From: Luzula sylvatica
Taxonomy: Eukaryota; Streptophyta; Magnoliopsida; Poales; Juncaceae
Assembly (NCBI GenBank): GCA_946800325.1
Contig: OX326960.1
Location: 13,044,393 to 13,108,392, forward strand
Reading direction: 5' to 3'
Length of the DNA: 64,000 nucleotides
Shown one piece after another: positions 1-9,545 of the stretch. A program made the translations under genes and the position numbers. How positions within the stretch are numbered: the stretch's first letter is position 1; the number at the start of each line of letters is the position of its first letter. The notes under the pieces were generated by a model that saw nothing but the letters and a program-made list of their open reading frames with translations, was not told the DNA's origin and ran no database searches.

Positions 1-287
1 GAAGGTAGTTAGTTACTTAGTTAGTCAATATGTATGTAAGAAGGTAGTTAGTTAGATAGTTAGATAGTTAATTAGCTAGTAGTTAGTTAGTTAGTTAGTT
101 AGTTAGTATATAAGAAGGCTGTTAGTTAGTTAGTTAGTTAGTTAGTTAGAAAGGTAGTTAATTAGTTAGTTATTTGGTTAATCAGTTAGTTATTTTGTTA
201 GTTACTTAGTTAGTTAGCTAGTAGTTAGTTAGTTAATCAATATATATGTATCAAGGTAGTTAGTTAGTTAGATTGATAGTTAGTTAA

Positions 288-323
<36 letters not shown>

Positions 324-1341
324 GTCATCAGTTACTTATTTAGTTAGTTAGTTAGTTAGTTAGCTAGCTAGTAGTTAGCAGGATACTTATTTATTAAGTT
401 AGTTAGTGAGTTAGTTGGCGGGTATGTAGGAAGGTAGTTAGTTAGTTAGTTAATAGGTATTTAAGAAGTTAGTCAGTTAGTAAATTAGTTAGTTATTATG
501 TTAGTTATCCAGTAATTAGTTAGTTAGTTATTTTATCAGCTAGCTAGTAGTTAGTTAGTCAGTTAGTTATTTAGTTAGTTAGTTAGTAAGTTATCTAGTA
601 GTTAGTTAGTTAGTTATTTAGTTAGTTAACTAGTTAGTTATTTAGTTACTAGTAGTTAGTTAGTTAGCTAGTTAGTTATTTAGTTAGTTAGATAGTTAGT
701 TAGTTAGTTTGTTAGTCAGTGGGAAGGTAGTTAGTTAGTAAGTTAGTGGGTATGTAGGAACGTAGTTAGTTAGTTAGTTAGTTAATTGGTATATAGGAAG
801 ATAGTTATTCGGTTATTTAGTTAGTTAGTTAATTAGTTATTTTGTCAGTTAGTTAGTTATTTAGTTAGATAATTAGTTAGTTAGTGACTTAGTTAGAAAG
901 GTAGGTAGTTAGTTAGTTAATAGGTATGTATGAAGGTAGTTAGTTAGAAAGTTAGTTAGTTAGTTAGTTAGTTAGCTTGTAGTTAATTAGTTAGTTATTT
1001 AGTTAGTTAGTTAGTTAGGTAACTAGTAGTTAGTTAGTTAATTAGTTAATTAATTAGTTAGTTAGTAAGTTAGTTAGTTAGTGGGTATGTACGAAGGTAG
1101 CTAGTTAGTTAGTTAATTTGTTAGTTAGTTAGTTAATTAGTAAGTTAGTTAGTTAGATAATTAGTTAGTTATTTATTTAGTTACTTAGTTAGTTAAATAG
1201 CTAGTAGTTATTTAGTCAGTTACTAAGTTAGTGGGTATGTAGGAAGGCAGTTAGTAAGTTAGTTAGTTAGTTAGTTAGTTAATATGTATGTAGGAAGATA
1301 GTTATTTAGTTAATTAGTCAGTTATTTAGTTAGTTATCTAG

Positions 1342-1379
<38 letters not shown>

Positions 1380-1658
1380 TTCAGTTAGCTAATAGTTAGT
1401 TAGTGAGTTAGTTAGTTAATAAGTTAGTTAGTTAGTTAGTTAGTATGTTAATTAATTAGTTAGTTAGTTAGTTAGTCAATATGTATGTAAGAAGGTAGTT
1501 AGTTAGTGAGTTAGTTATTTAATTGGCTAGTAGTTAGTTAGTTAGTTAGTTAGTTAGTTTGTATGCAAGAAGGTTGTTAGTTAGTTAGTTAATTAGCTAG
1601 TAGTTAGTCAATATGTATGTAAGAATGTAGTTACTTAGTTATTTAGTTAATTAGCTAG

Positions 1659-1690
<32 letters not shown>

Positions 1691-2608
1691 ATACAAGAAG
1701 GTTGTTAGTTAGTTAGTTAGTTAGTTAGTTAGATAGTTAGTTAATTAGTTAGTTAGTTAGTTAATCAGTTAGTTATTTAGTAAGTTTCTTAGTTAGTAAG
1801 CTAGTAGTTAGTTAGTTAGTGGGTTAGGTAGTTATTCAATATATATGTATCAAGGTAATTAGTTAGTTAGTTAGATAGTTAGTTAATTAGTTAGTTAGCT
1901 AGTTAATTACTTAGTTAGTTAGTTAGTCAGTCAGTCAGTTAGTTAGTTAGTTTGTTAGTTACGTCATCAGTTAGTTTTTTAGTTAGTTAGTTAGTTAGTT
2001 AGCTAGTAGTCAGCAGGATAGTTATTTATTTAGTTAGTTAGTTAGTTGGCGGGTATGTAGGAAGGTAGTTAGTTAGTTAGGTAATAGGTATTTAAAAAGA
2101 TATGGAGTTAGTAAATTAGTTAGTTATCATGTTAGTTATCTAGTAATTGTTAGTTATTTTGTCAGCTAGCTAGTAGTTAGTTAGTTAGTTAGTTAGTTAT
2201 TAAGTTTGTAAGTTAGTTAGTTATCTAGTAGTAAGTTAGTTAGTTATTTAGTTAGTTTACTAGTTAGTTAACTAGTTACTAGTAGTTAGTTATTTAGTTA
2301 GTTAGTTAGTTTGTAGGAAGGTAGTTAGTTAGTAAGTTAGTGGGTATGTAGGAAAGTACTTAGTTAGTTAGTTAGTTAGTTAATAGGTATCTAGGAAGAT
2401 AGTATTCGGTTATTTAGTTAGTTTGTTAATTAGTTAATTTGCCAATTATTTAGGTATTTAGTTACTTAGTTAGTTAGTTAGTTAATTAGTGAGTTAGTTA
2501 GTTAGAAAGGTAGTTAGTTAGTTAGTTAATAGGTATGCGTGAAGGTAGTTTGTTAGAAAGTTAGTTAGTTAGTTAGTTAGTAGTTTATTAGTTAGTTAGT
2601 TAGTTAAT
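1..2608 (+). repeat. Degenerate TTAG tetranucleotide satellite, block 1
   Basis: Nearly all of the stretch is TTAG with point variants (TTAA, TTAT, CTAG, TTTG). It is punctuated by words such as AATATGTATGTAAGAAGG (26, 1477), GCGGGTATGTAGGAAGG (about 417, 2048), AATAGGTATCTAGGAAG (about 2382) and GTGGGTATGTACGAAGG (about 1081). The order of these words repeats with a spacing of about 1.45 kb. There is no coding potential because every frame is closed by TAG or TTA-derived stops. The block is directly homologous to about 13.5-16 kb, sharing rare variants. It is cut at 2608 by the LTR element and resumes at 8912. Confidence 0.97.
2604..2608 (+). repeat. Left target-site duplication of the gypsy-type element (TTAAT)
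   Basis: TTAAT directly precedes TGATAAG, the start of the 5' LTR, and is repeated at 8912-8916 directly after the 3' LTR. Five bases is the usual duplication for plant Ty3/gypsy elements. The array is rich in TTAAT, so a chance match is possible, but the exact placement at both LTR ends supports it. Confidence 0.85.
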
Positions 2609-4045
2609 TGATAAGAGGAAAATAAAGCACCTTTTTGATATCTAATTTGGGGATTTTAGCCCTTTTGAATCACAACTTTATATATACAATTGTTCATATT
2701 TGAGATAACAAGAATATTTCTTCACTAAGTGTGTTTTATCGCTTAATTACATGTTTTAGGTGGAACTTCTCGGCAAACCAAGAGTGTAGTTGCCTTCATC
2801 ATCTCGAGTCGATGAAATCGGTATATCATACCGATCATTTCGGTGCACGTATGAGGGAGGAGGCAAATAATCTTCAACATAAGAGTCTACACCAAACTCT
2901 ACACGAAAACAACTCACACCATAGCCACTATCCAGCCCACTATCCAGCCCACCTACCTCACCTATAATCCCCAAACTACCCTCAATCCTCTCATCCAACT
3001 CTTGGCCAATGGGAGAGCTTCAAAGACACTATAAATAAGACCCCAAAGCCCTTGGGCAGGATTTGCTTCTTCTTCCCTCCCCTTTCTTCTTTCTCTCTCT
3101 CTAAGCACTTCCAAGAACTTTCAAGAACGTCAAGAACCATTCAAGAATTACTCGAATTCTCGAGTGATTGTTTGCCGGACTCGAAGCTTACTTCATCCGG
3201 TGAATCGATCTAATCGAAGCTAGTCGCAAAAGATACACGTCACAACCGGACTAGGAGCTTTCTTCATCCGGGAGAGTCGACAACTTCGAGCGAGAAGCGC
3301 TCGTACCGTCCTAGCTTTCTAGCGGTTCGAGCATCGAGCGACGACACTAGGCGAGGAAAGGAGCTCCTCTTGGCACGTTGAAGCTCTACTTTCTTCGAAT
3401 TAGGTGTATTCTTTTCTATCTTGAATTTTCTTGTATGTTGAATGAATGTTTGAAGTCGTGTAAAGAAAACTTGTTTGAATCTAAAAATCTTTGTTCTAAA
3501 TCTTATTTCTTGCATTGATCTTGTGCTCTCTTTGTGTGATATTTTTGTTCTGCGTAGATTTTGATTTCTAGTTTCGGGAACTTTTTGAATCGTAGAATTT
3601 CATGAAATATTCGAATTGATATGAATTTTTGAAAACTGTCACTTAAATTGAAAACCTGCTGTTTCCAGGGGATTGTTTTTCAGAGACCTGATTGTAATTC
3701 GTTAATAACTTTTTATTCCATTGTCCAAATTGTTTGAAATTTTAGGATAAATTTGATAATATTCAGAACTATCTGTACACAAATTTTCATTAATTTTGGA
3801 AACTTAGAAATAATTATTTTTGATTAAGTTTCTGCCTATTTAGAAAAAGTTTCTGCCCTTAATTTTCTTTTTGGAAAAGTTTCTGCCTTTTGGCTCGTTT
3901 TGATTCATTATTTGACGCATATACTCCTCGTGGAACGAACATGCATATTACTACTATACACATTAAATTCCAAACTTGTTGATTGAATTGGTTTTCACAT
4001 ACAACGATATATCAAATTAAAAACTGATCGAAAACCCGCTCATCA
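2609..4045 (+). repeat. 5' LTR of the gypsy-type element
   Basis: 1437 bp, starting TGATAAGAGG and ending CTCATCA just before the primer-binding site. Reading it beside the 3' LTR I saw no difference until the last seven bases, where the 3' copy has TTATCA. It contains a CCAAT box and a TATA box and a pyrimidine-rich CT stretch at about 3070-3102. Three copies of AAAGTTTCTGCC lie around 3829-3895. Short open frames here (for example 2731-2967 and 3264-3515) are identical in both LTRs and look like chance ORFs. Confidence 0.95.
3006..3037 (+). promoter_or_regulatory. LTR promoter: CCAAT box and TATA box (5' LTR)
   Basis: CCAAT at 3006-3010 and TATAAATA at 3030-3037, on the same strand as the element. 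Transcription would be expected to start about 30 bp downstream, near 3060, which would divide the LTR into a U3 of about 450 bp and a long R/U5 of nearly 1 kb. The start site is inferred from the TATA position only. Confidence 0.7.
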
Positions 4046-4047
4046 AA

Positions 4048-4065
4048 TGGCGCCGCTGCCGGGGA
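4048..4065 (+). promoter_or_regulatory. Primer-binding site, tRNA-Asp type
   Basis: TGGCGCCGCTGCCGGGGA starts two bases after the 5' LTR. The 3' end of plant tRNA-Asp (including CCA) is complementary to TGGCGCCGTTGCCGGGG, so there is one mismatch (C for T at the ninth base). This is the minus-strand priming site and is typical of Athila-like gypsy elements. Confidence 0.88.
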
Positions 4066-4200
4066 GTAATGTTTAAGTCAAATTTTGAATCAAACTTGCA
4101 ATCTCGAGTGATATTTCTAATAGATTTGATACATTTGAACTTGATATTTCACTAATTTCGAAAATTTTCTATTCTTGCAAGGAACACGGAGTAGAGCAAG
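4066..4200 (+). other. Short leader between primer-binding site and first ORF
   Basis: 135 bp of AT-rich sequence with no ORF. It would hold the packaging signal if one exists, but I cannot identify it from sequence. Confidence 0.5.
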
Positions 4201-5325
4201 ATGAATCATCAAAAAAGACCAAGAACTTTTGGAGAATTGCTAAAACAACCTCCAAGAGAATATCCAAAACACATGACGCTTAAAGAAATGATCGATCAAG
4301 ATATCAAAGAATGGGAAGAAAGCAAAGAAAACGAAGCTCGAAGAAGGCTCGGTTGGCTCTCATGTTCCACCTCAAATCAATACGATGAATCACACACCGA
4401 GACCCTTTATCAAAATCCCATCTACGAAGCTCGCAAATACAAAAACGAATCCCCATGGGGTTATGAGACACAATCCTATGCCGAAACTGCTAACAACTAC
4501 TCAAACCCCATGTACTCAAACCCCATATACGAACCTTCTCAAAATGAACTCGAATATCAACACGAATTTGAATGCCATGACCCACCATTTCAATCCCAAA
4601 TCGAAGATCCAAATCAAGAAATGAAGCAAATGATGGAAGGAATGATGTCGATGATGCAATCAATGAACGGAAAAATCGATAAAAACGAGAAAAACATGGA
4701 CTTAATGAAACAAGAGATTAAAACCACCTCTCGACGACTAGGAAATATTCAATCCATGCTCAATGATCTAGATCAAAGAGTGACTTGTCTCGAGTTAGAA
4801 TATTCAAACGAGGAGATCATGGAGATTGACGGCGACAAGAGTTCAAGTGTGGGGGGATTCGATGAAAACATTCGAGCAAGAACGACAATTGAAGAAGAAA
4901 AGGTGTCATTGGATTCGATTCTCCAAAAGACGGTTCAACTCACTCCAATCGATGAAAACGAGCAAGAAAAGAAATCTACAATTCTCCAAGGTGAATTCTT
5001 TCCATATATCATCAATTTAAATTCAATTAAGAACTATGATGCTTTTCATGATAGAATTTCACCTTGTGTAGATTTATCAAGGAAATCAAATACAATCGAG
5101 ATACTCACGCCTCTCACAACTCCTCTTCATCAAACTCCAAGTAATGAAGCAATTCGAAAAATCCGAAGCGAAGCGACGCTTATCTTTACGCCACTTTCGA
5201 CGTATGCAAAACGAGTGATACAAGTGCCGAATTCTCTCATCTCCAACATCTCAAAGGGAGTATTTCGAGGCGGTCGAAAAGTAGCAATCCATGTGAGCGC
5301 TTCGTTTAATTTTGAAGGAGGATAA
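4201..5325 (+). CDS. Gag-position protein of unknown function, 374 codons
   Basis: This is the only long ORF in the element, in the place where gag normally lies, and the ATG at 4201 is the first start after the leader. I do not see the conserved retrotransposon Gag core or a CCHC zinc knuckle. What is visible: a basic/acidic N-terminus (residues 1-50); a Tyr/Asn-rich middle with repeated NPIYE/NPMY words (about 70-115); and a Met/Gln-rich segment followed by a heptad-like stretch (about 138-200) that looks like a coiled coil, which could allow self-assembly. The C-terminal 60 residues are basic and Ser-rich. The ORF is intact although the rest of the coding region has decayed, which suggests either recent spread or selection on this protein. 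It could be a diverged Gag fragment or a captured sequence; the function is unknown. Confidence 0.6.
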   Translation: MNHQKRPRTFGELLKQPPREYPKHMTLKEMIDQDIKEWEESKENEARRRLGWLSCSTSNQYDESHTETLYQNPIYEARKYKNESPWGYETQSYAETANNYSNPMYSNPIYEPSQNELEYQHEFECHDPPFQSQIEDPNQEMKQMMEGMMSMMQSMNGKIDKNEKNMDLMKQEIKTTSRRLGNIQSMLNDLDQRVTCLELEYSNEEIMEIDGDKSSSVGGFDENIRARTTIEEEKVSLDSILQKTVQLTPIDENEQEKKSTILQGEFFPYIINLNSIKNYDAFHDRISPCVDLSRKSNTIEILTPLTTPLHQTPSNEAIRKIRSEATLIFTPLSTYAKRVIQVPNSLISNISKGVFRGGRKVAIHVSASFNFEGG

Positions 5326-5440
5326 CATCGGCATGGTCGAGCTCGAGACCATAAACGAGAGCGCTAGCGAGGGAGGCAAACCCTCGTACCAACGGTGCAA
5401 GGACTACATGCTAAAGCTCAATTGGTACATTCCAAGATAA
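5297..5440 (+). other. Short open segment overlapping the end of the gag-position ORF
   Basis: In the frame one base ahead of the 374-codon ORF there is an open stretch of 47 codons, bounded by TGA at 5294 and TAA at 5438, with an internal ATG at 5333. It may be the continuation of the ancestral reading frame after a frameshift, because it overlaps the stop at 5323-5325 and then runs on with a mixed, protein-like composition. I do not recognise the peptide, and chance is a real alternative. Confidence 0.25.
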
Positions 5441-5739
5441 ATCAAGAATTCCGATTCTCCATCGCATCCAAAGGTTTATGCTTTACATTCTCTATCATTA
5501 CAAGCTAACCTTGTTTCGAATTTTTGAATATGCCACTCTTTAGTGAGCAATGAAATCATATTAGGCCATCTAATCTCAAGAAAGGAAAGGAAGTCGATAA
5601 GGCCAAAATCAATGTGATCAAGATGCTTACCTCTCCAAGATCGGCAAGTGATGCGTTTTCCTCCGAATCTCCTCGATCAACCTCCACGAATTCCCAAGCA
5701 AATAATCGCAAAGGTGTGACCAAGACACGAGAAACGTGA
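5441..5739 (+). other. Decayed interior of the element, no gene seen
   Basis: 300 bp with stops in all forward frames. It lies between the gag-position ORF and the integrase-tail remnant, where the rest of pol has been lost. The opposite-strand ORFs that cover it (for example 5556-5930) are most likely shadows. Nothing here can be assigned. Confidence 0.5.
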
Positions 5740-6024
5740 CAAGATGGTTGGAGACGACACCGGCAAAAGGATGCGAATTCGAAATCGGTGATCGAGACGT
5801 TCCACTCCAAAAGGAAGCAAATGTCGCGTTGGATCGACCCATTTGTGGTGACCAATGTCACACCATTTGGAGTTGTGAAGATTCGAAGCGACCAAACGAA
5901 TGAAGCGTTAAAGATGAATGGCAAACGCATCGAGCATCACGCAAAATTCGAAACAAGATGGATGGAGGAGCAACAAGTCGAAGACGATCAAGCACCACGC
6001 ATCAAAGGTTGTGTCTCTCCTTAA
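5740..6024 (+). pseudogene. Remnant of the integrase C-terminal tail (pol fragment)
   Basis: The frame is open after a TGA at 5737 and ends at TAA 6022-6024. Its centre carries SRWIDPFVVTNVTPFG followed by a KMNGKRIEHH word. That matches the pattern of the last part of plant Ty3/gypsy integrase (an S-R-W-x-G/D-P-F-x-V core, then a K-x-N-G-x-R-(L/I) word). The zinc-binding HHCC region, the DDE catalytic core, reverse transcriptase and RNase H are all missing. An internal deletion of about 4 kb or more of pol is implied. No good start codon lies at the head of the frame (GTG at 5788 only), so I treat it as a non-functional fragment, though the frame itself is unbroken. Confidence 0.72.
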
Positions 6025-6053
6025 CTTCTTTTAATTTTTCTCTATATTATCGC

Positions 6054-6088
6054 TTGAGGACAAGCGAAGGAATAAGTATGGGGGGGGG
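6054..6088 (+). promoter_or_regulatory. Internal polypurine-tract-like sequence
   Basis: TTGAGGACAAGCGAAGG is followed by AATAAGTATG and a run of nine G ending at 6088. The same arrangement (GAGGAC, then AAGTATGGGGG) is found directly before the 3' LTR at about 7443-7471. It could act as a second plus-strand primer or be a duplicated relic of the true tract. Confidence 0.5.
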
Positions 6089-6637
6089 TTAAAACACAAT
6101 CTTTGATAAAATAAAAAAATTATTAACGAAAAAAATCCCTTTTAAAGAAGAAAAATAATTTTTTTTTTTTTTTATGAATTATTGAGCATTGCAATTACAC
6201 AAGCCAGGGATTTTGTACATTTTAAGGTTTTTCTCCACCTCATTGAATAAATCATCGATTTTTAGACAAATTTTCACCAAAACACCATCATTTTACTCTC
6301 AAACTTGAAATTTTCACAAAATATTTGAAGGAATTGATTGAGATCTTGAAGAGATTCTTTTGGGGATTCAAACCCTAATCAATGAGTTCACTAAATTCAT
6401 AAGTTTTTGACAATTTGATCAATCCTTGATTTACATGACACACCATTTTCATAACTTAAACCCATATTTTACTTGGAATTTCTAAAAAGCCTTGTTTCAA
6501 CCACTTTAGTAAGTTTTGCATAAATCTAAAAATTGACCAATTGCACTTAAAGAGCTCGACCGTTCATGGGGATTCGAAATTACACTAACGGGAACCAATT
6601 TGCGCTCAAAGCTTTATTCGATGAGCTCATGCACCTT

Positions 6638-6922
6638 GATTAAGTAATGAGTGGTGTGAGTCATGACCACTTGTTGGCTAAAGGGGTGCATGAGTCGTAG
6701 TAAACCAAAGTAGCCGGTTCTTGGTGTGAGTCATGATCAAGAGTCGATGCGAAAAAGTTTTCTACAATCACGGATTAAAGCGCTTTCGATTGTCGAGTCC
6801 GTGTGATTGATTAAGTAATGAGTGGTGTGAGTCATGACCACTTGTTAGCTAAAGATTGCACGGATCCATGGGGTTTTACTAAGTAATGAGTGGTGTGAGT
6901 CATGACCACTTGTTATCCCAAA
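6638..6922 (+). repeat. Interspersed 35-bp repeat, three full copies and one partial
   Basis: Full copies start at about 6641, 6811 and 6881 and share TAAGTAATGAGTGGTGTGAG followed by TCATGACCACTTGTT. A partial copy (GGTGTGAGTCATGATCA) is at about 6723. The inner part, GTGAGTCATGA, is near-palindromic around TCATGA. Spacings are 170 and 70 bp, so they are interspersed, not strictly tandem. Confidence 0.8.
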
Positions 6923-6957
6923 GGACACACATGGGGACCATCGAAAGCAACAACGAA

Positions 6958-7020
6958 CAAAAGAAAAGAAAAAAATAAATAAATAAATAAATAAACGAAA
7001 AGAAAGAAAAGAATAAAAAG
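6958..7020 (+). repeat. Purine-rich / AAAT microsatellite
   Basis: A run of AAAG, AAAT and AAAAG words with about five AAAT units in the middle. It is low-complexity sequence within the 3' non-coding region of the element. Confidence 0.75.
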
Positions 7021-7442
7021 GAAATCGAGCGCAAATTGGGAAAATTTAGTAGAAATCGAAGATGAACCAAGTACTAACGTACCGAACGGTTTAAAAGTGA
7101 CAATTTACATTTAAGAAACGATTTTTGCAAAACGGAAAAATTGGTTTTCATTAATGCTTTTTCATGATAATCCTTGTGAATTGTGGAGTGAAAAGAATTG
7201 AATGATGGTGTTTAATCATCTTTTTCGGTTCAGATCATTTGCTCTAGTAAACTCTTCGAATTTGTGCAATTCATTGAAAATAGATTCTAATATAACTCAA
7301 ACTTATCTCTTTCAATATTAGTGACTATGATAAGAGTGAACAATTATCTTGTGAGAATTGAGTTTTGAAATCGATGAATACAATTTCAATAAAACCTATA
7401 CATGCATTTTTCTTTGTGCTTGATTTTATGCTCATCATGATC

Positions 7443-7475
7443 GAGGACGATCAAGGGTTTAAGTATGGGGGTATT
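7443..7475 (+). promoter_or_regulatory. Polypurine tract before the 3' LTR
   Basis: GAGGACGATCAAGGG and then AAGTATGGGGG, ending four bases before TGATAAG of the 3' LTR. This is the expected plus-strand priming site. Its purine run is interrupted by T, as is common in this group. Confidence 0.7.
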
Positions 7476-8911
7476 TGATAAGAGGAAAATAAAGCACCTT
7501 TTTGATATCTAATTTGGGGATTTTAGCCCTTTTGAATCACAACTTTATATATACAATTGTTCATATTTGAGATAACAAGAATATTTCTTCACTAAGTGTG
7601 TTTTATCGCTTAATTACATGTTTTAGGTGGAACTTCTCGGCAAACCAAGAGTGTAGTTGCCTTCATCATCTCGAGTCGATGAAATCGGTATATCATACCG
7701 ATCATTTCGGTGCACGTATGAGGGAGGAGGCAAATAATCTTCAACATAAGAGTCTACACCAAACTCTACACGAAAACAACTCACACCATAGCCACTATCC
7801 AGCCCACTATCCAGCCCACCTACCTCACCTATAATCCCCAAACTACCCTCAATCCTCTCATCCAACTCTTGGCCAATGGGAGAGCTTCAAAGACACTATA
7901 AATAAGACCCCAAAGCCCTTGGGCAGGATTTGCTTCTTCTTCCCTCCCCTTTCTTCTTTCTCTCTCTCTAAGCACTTCCAAGAACTTTCAAGAACGTCAA
8001 GAACCATTCAAGAATTACTCGAATTCTCGAGTGATTGTTTGCCGGACTCGAAGCTTACTTCATCCGGTGAATCGATCTAATCGAAGCTAGTCGCAAAAGA
8101 TACACGTCACAACCGGACTAGGAGCTTTCTTCATCCGGGAGAGTCGACAACTTCGAGCGAGAAGCGCTCGTACCGTCCTAGCTTTCTAGCGGTTCGAGCA
8201 TCGAGCGACGACACTAGGCGAGGAAAGGAGCTCCTCTTGGCACGTTGAAGCTCTACTTTCTTCGAATTAGGTGTATTCTTTTCTATCTTGAATTTTCTTG
8301 TATGTTGAATGAATGTTTGAAGTCGTGTAAAGAAAACTTGTTTGAATCTAAAAATCTTTGTTCTAAATCTTATTTCTTGCATTGATCTTGTGCTCTCTTT
8401 GTGTGATATTTTTGTTCTGCGTAGATTTTGATTTCTAGTTTCGGGAACTTTTTGAATCGTAGAATTTCATGAAATATTCGAATTGATATGAATTTTTGAA
8501 AACTGTCACTTAAATTGAAAACCTGCTGTTTCCAGGGGATTGTTTTTCAGAGACCTGATTGTAATTCGTTAATAACTTTTTATTCCATTGTCCAAATTGT
8601 TTGAAATTTTAGGATAAATTTGATAATATTCAGAACTATCTGTACACAAATTTTCATTAATTTTGGAAACTTAGAAATAATTATTTTTGATTAAGTTTCT
8701 GCCTATTTAGAAAAAGTTTCTGCCCTTAATTTTCTTTTTGGAAAAGTTTCTGCCTTTTGGCTCGTTTTGATTCATTATTTGACGCATATACTCCTCGTGG
8801 AACGAACATGCATATTACTACTATACACATTAAATTCCAAACTTGTTGATTGAATTGGTTTTCACATACAACGATATATCAAATTAAAAACTGATCGAAA
8901 ACCCGTTATCA
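7476..8911 (+). repeat. 3' LTR of the gypsy-type element
   Basis: 1436 bp, starting TGATAAGAGG and ending TTATCA, giving a perfect 6-bp terminal inverted repeat. I saw no difference from the 5' LTR over the first 1430 bp. CCAAT lies at 7873-7877 and TATAAATA at 7897-7904. The right target-site copy TTAAT follows at 8912-8916. Confidence 0.95.
7873..7904 (+). promoter_or_regulatory. LTR promoter: CCAAT and TATA boxes (3' LTR)
   Basis: Exact copy of the 5' LTR promoter, shifted by 4867 bp. From here it would drive transcription out of the element into the flanking TTAG array. Confidence 0.6.
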
Positions 8912-9474
8912 TTAATTAATTAGTTAATTAGTTAGTTAGTAAGTTAGTTAGTTAGTTAGTTAGTGGGTATGTACGAAGGTACCCAGTTAGTTTGTTAATT
9001 TGTTAGTTAGTTAGTTAATTAGTTAGTTAGTTAGATAATTAGTTAGTTAATTAGTTAGTTAATTAGTTAGTTAGTTAGATAATTAGTTAGTTATTTATTT
9101 AGTTAATTAGTTAGTTAAATAGCTAGTAGTTATTTAGTTAGTCATTAAGTTAGTGGGTATGTAGGAAGGCAGTTAGTAAGTTAGTTAGTTATTTAGTTAA
9201 TATGTATGTAGGAAGATAGTTATTTAGTTAATTAGTTAGTTATTTTGTTAGTTAATAGTTAGTTAGTAAGGTAGTTAGTAAGTTAGTTAGTTAGTTAGTT
9301 AACTAGTTAATTAGTTAGTTAGTTAGTTAGTCAATATGTATGTAAGAAGGTAGTTACTTAGTTAGTTAGTTAATTAGCTAGTAGTTAGTTAGTTAGTTTG
9401 TTAGTTAGTTAGTTAGTTAGTATGCAAGAAGGTTGTTAGTTAGTTAGTTAGTTATATAGTTAGTTAATTAGTTA
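8912..9474 (+). repeat. TTAG satellite, block 1 resumed after the LTR element
   Basis: Continues the higher-order order broken at 2608: GTGGGTATGTACGAAGG (about 8963), GTGGGTATGTAGGAAGG (about 9153), AATATGTATGTAGGAAG (about 9198), CAATATGTATGTAAG (about 9332). Removing the element and one target-site copy restores a spacing of about 1.55 kb between the last of these and its copy at 1477. Confidence 0.95.
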
Positions 9475-9501
9475 TTAACTAAATAACTAAAGAACTAACT
9501 G

Positions 9502-9545
<44 letters not shown>

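Larger units (their letters stand above)
6595..7039. repeat. 13-bp inverted repeat enclosing the 35-bp repeat cluster
   Basis: CCAATTTGCGCTC at 6595-6607 is exactly complementary to GAGCGCAAATTGG at 7027-7039. The arms enclose about 420 nt that include all copies of the 35-bp repeat. In RNA they could pair to close a large loop. Confidence 0.55.
6025..7475 (+). other. Long non-coding 3' region of the element
   Basis: 1.45 kb without a credible ORF. It contains an internal polypurine-tract-like sequence, a run of about 16 T near 6158, a family of 35-bp repeats, a 13-bp inverted repeat, a purine/AAAT-rich stretch and the final polypurine tract. Long 3' non-coding regions of this kind are common in Athila-like elements. 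Confidence 0.7.
2609..8911 (+). mobile_element. Non-autonomous Ty3/gypsy-type LTR retrotransposon (Athila-like), 6.3 kb
   Basis: Two long direct repeats of 1.44 kb lie exactly 4867 bp apart. They are bounded by TGATAA at the left and TTATCA at the right, and the target-site duplication TTAAT is at 2604-2608 and 8912-8916. A primer-binding site matching the 3' end of plant tRNA-Asp (one mismatch) follows the 5' LTR, and a purine/G tract precedes the 3' LTR. The 3.4-kb interior holds one 374-codon ORF and a remnant of the integrase C-terminus; no protease, reverse transcriptase, RNase H or integrase core is visible. Recent movement is inferred from the near-identical LTRs, so its enzymes were probably supplied in trans. 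The Athila-like assignment rests on the tRNA-Asp primer and the integrase-tail motif and is an inference. A related empty site (no element) lies near 16001-16030. Confidence 0.93.

Noticed and set aside
2731..3515. Small ORFs in the LTRs (2731-2967, 2756-2998, 3264-3515 and copies at +4867)
   Set aside because: They are identical in both LTRs, overlap the promoter region or lie in non-coding U3/R/U5, and some begin only with GTG or TTG. No protein-like features.
4201..5325. Captured host gene in the gypsy-type element
   Set aside because: No domain I recognise as a host gene; its position and intact start fit a gag-position ORF. Capture is possible but unsupported.
5556..5930. Minus-strand ORFs over the integrase remnant
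   Set aside because: They overlap the plus-strand integrase-tail frame, which has recognisable motifs; the reverse frames have none.
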